Origin: Mercurialis annua
Lineage: Eukaryota > Streptophyta > Magnoliopsida > Malpighiales > Euphorbiaceae
Length of the DNA stretch: 64,000 nt
NCBI RefSeq assembly: GCF_937616625.2
Contig: NC_065574.1
Coordinates: forward strand, 24,554,501 to 24,618,500
Direction: 5' to 3'
This document shows, piece after piece, positions 62,171 to 64,000 of the stretch. Numbering within the stretch: position 1 is the first letter of the stretch; each line of letters starts with the position of its first letter. Position numbers and translations under genes: made by a program. Below the pieces are notes generated by a model that searched no databases, was not told the origin of the DNA, and saw nothing but the letters and a program-made list of their open reading frames with translations.

Positions 62171-64000
62171 TGTTTGTAACGTTTTAAACTTTTGGATTGG
62201 TTTCGTAACGTTTATAAACGTTTGGCTTAAATCGATAAAGAGATGAAACATTTGGATTTGTTTCGTAACGTTTTTAAACGTTTGGCTTAAATCGCTTAAA
62301 CGGTGAAACGTTTGAATTTATTTCGTGACATTTTAAATGTTTGCATAAATTATCTAAAACGGTGAAACATTTGGATTTGTTTTGTAACGTTTTAAATGTT
62401 GTGATTGGTTTCGTAACGTTTATAAAGTTTGGATTGGTTTCGTTTAAACGTTTGGCTTAAATCGCTTGGACTGGTTTGGTAACGTTTGGATTTGTTTTGT
62501 AACGTTTGTAATTGTTTTGCTTAAATCGCTAAAGTCTTGAAACCTTTGGATTTGTTTCGTAACGTTTGTAAACATTTGGATTAAATCGCTAAAAAGGTGA
62601 AACGTTTGGATTTGTTTCGTAATGTTTGTAAACGTTTTGCTTAAATCGCTAAAAAGGTGAAACACTTGGATTTGTTTCGTAACGTTTGGATTTGTTTCGT
62701 AACTTTTGTAAACGTTTGGATTTGTTTCGTAACTTTTGTAAACGTTTGGCTTAAATTCCTAAAAAGGTGCAACGTTTGGATTTGTTTCGTAACGTTTGTA
62801 ATTATTTGGATTTGCTTCGTAACTTTTGTAAACGTTTGCTTAAATCGCTAAAAAGGTGAAACGTTTGAATTTGTTTCGTATCGTTTTAAACGTTTGGATT
62901 GGTTCATAATGTTTAAAATGTTTGGATTTGTTTTGTAATGTGTGTAAACATTTGACTTAAATCGCTAAAAAGGTGAAACATTTTGATTTGTTTGATAACG
63001 TGTGTAAACGTTTGCTTAAATCACTAAAAAGGTGAAACGTTTTGATTTGTTTCGTATCGTTTGGATGTTTGGGTCGGTTTCATAACGTTTTAAACGTTTG
63101 GATTTGTTTCGTAACGTTTTAAACGTTTGGATTTGTTACGTAACGTTTTTAAACGTTTGGCTTAAATTGCTTAAAAAGGTAAAACATTTGGATTTGTTTC
63201 GTAACGTTTTTAAACGTTTGGCTTAAATCGTTAAAAAGGTGAAATATTTGGATTTGTTTCGTAACGTTTGTAAACGTTTGGCTTAAATCGCGAAAAAAAC
63301 TGAAACGTTTGGATTTGTTTCGTAAAGTTTTAAACGTTTGCTTAAATCTCTAAAAAGGTGAAACATTTGGATTTGTTTCGTATCGTTTTAAACGTTTAAA
63401 TTGGTTCCGTAACATTTTAAAAGTTTGGATTTGTTTGTAACATTTTAAACGTTTGGATTGGTTTCGTAACGTTTAAAAAGTTTGGATTTGTTTGTAACTA
63501 TTTAAACTTTTGGATTGGTTTCGTAATGTTTGTAGATGTTTGGCTTAAATCGCTAAAGAGGTGAAATGTTTGGATTTGTTTGGTAACGTTTATAAATGTT
63601 TGGCTTATATCGCTAAAAAGGGGAAACATTTGAATTTGTTTCGTAATATTTTAAACATTTGCATAAAATAGCTAAAAAGGTGAAACAATTAGATTTATAT
63701 TGTAAAGTTTTAAATGTTGTGATTGGTTTCGTAACGCTTAAAAAGTTTGGATTGGTTTCGTAACGTTTTAAACGTTTGGCTTAAATCTCTTGGATTGGTT
63801 TCATAACGTTTGGATTTGTTTCGTAACGTTTGTAATTGTTTTGCTTAAATCGCTAAAGAGTGGAAACCTTTGGATTTGTTTCGTAACGTTTGTAAACGTT
63901 TGGCTTAAATCGCTAAAAAGGTAAAACCTTTGATTTGTTCCGTAATGTTTCTAAACGTTTGGCTTAAATTGCAAAAGAGGTGAAAGGTTTGGATTTGTTT
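62171..64000 (+). repeat. 4.93-kb higher-order repeat resumes, runs off the window
   Basis: Matches 38011-39850 at high identity: the end of one unit (to 63523) and the start of the next (landmark TAATGTTTGTAGATGTTTGG at 63524). A 16-bp loss near 62685 is private. The array presumably continues beyond the window. Confidence 0.92.

Overview
The window is plant nuclear repetitive DNA. It holds no host gene, RNA gene or CRISPR array that I can support. About 36.0 kb (56%) is one AT-rich, head-to-tail tandem satellite on a single strand (1-4063, 15181-20196, 31583-49956, 55430-64000). The other 28.0 kb is Ty3/gypsy LTR retrotransposon sequence of the chromovirus type: Gag, protease, RT, RNase H, DD35E integrase and a C-terminal chromodomain, with long LTRs of about 3 kb and an initiator-Met-tRNA primer site. 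This points to a flowering plant and to heterochromatin (pericentromeric, centromeric or a knob). I cannot name the species or chromosome position.

Layout. Satellite A (1-4063) is followed by element E1 (4064-15180), an old, decayed chromovirus with diverged LTRs. Satellite B (15181-20196) follows, then element E2 (20197-31582), an intact and apparently very young chromovirus with one 1655-codon gag-pol ORF, practically identical LTRs and a perfect target duplication. Satellite C (31583-49956) contains three nearly identical 4.93-kb higher-order repeat units (34441-49240). A second, 5'-truncated copy of E1 (49957-55429) and satellite D (55430-64000) close the window; the last 1.8 kb of D is again the 4.93-kb repeat.

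How the parts relate. 49957-62170 is a direct duplicate of 9706-33310, once E2 and its 5-bp target duplication are subtracted (both copies are then 12,214 bp). The second copy carries the uninterrupted, E2-free target site at 60443-60447, so E2 inserted after the duplication. The order read from the sequence is: satellite amplification, E1 insertion (LTRs differ by roughly 4% in the part compared), loss of E1 coding capacity, segmental duplication (about 0.5% apart in coding sequence), then E2 insertion (one LTR substitution seen). Both elements entered the same nucleotides of the 30-bp monomer in the same orientation.

E2 supplies every function for its own copying: Gag particle, protease, RT/RNase H primed by tRNA-iMet, integrase and a chromodomain that in this lineage binds chromatin marks. 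E1 and its partial copy are passengers moved by satellite recombination. Most remaining ORFs in the satellite are by-products of a 30-bp (10-codon) period.
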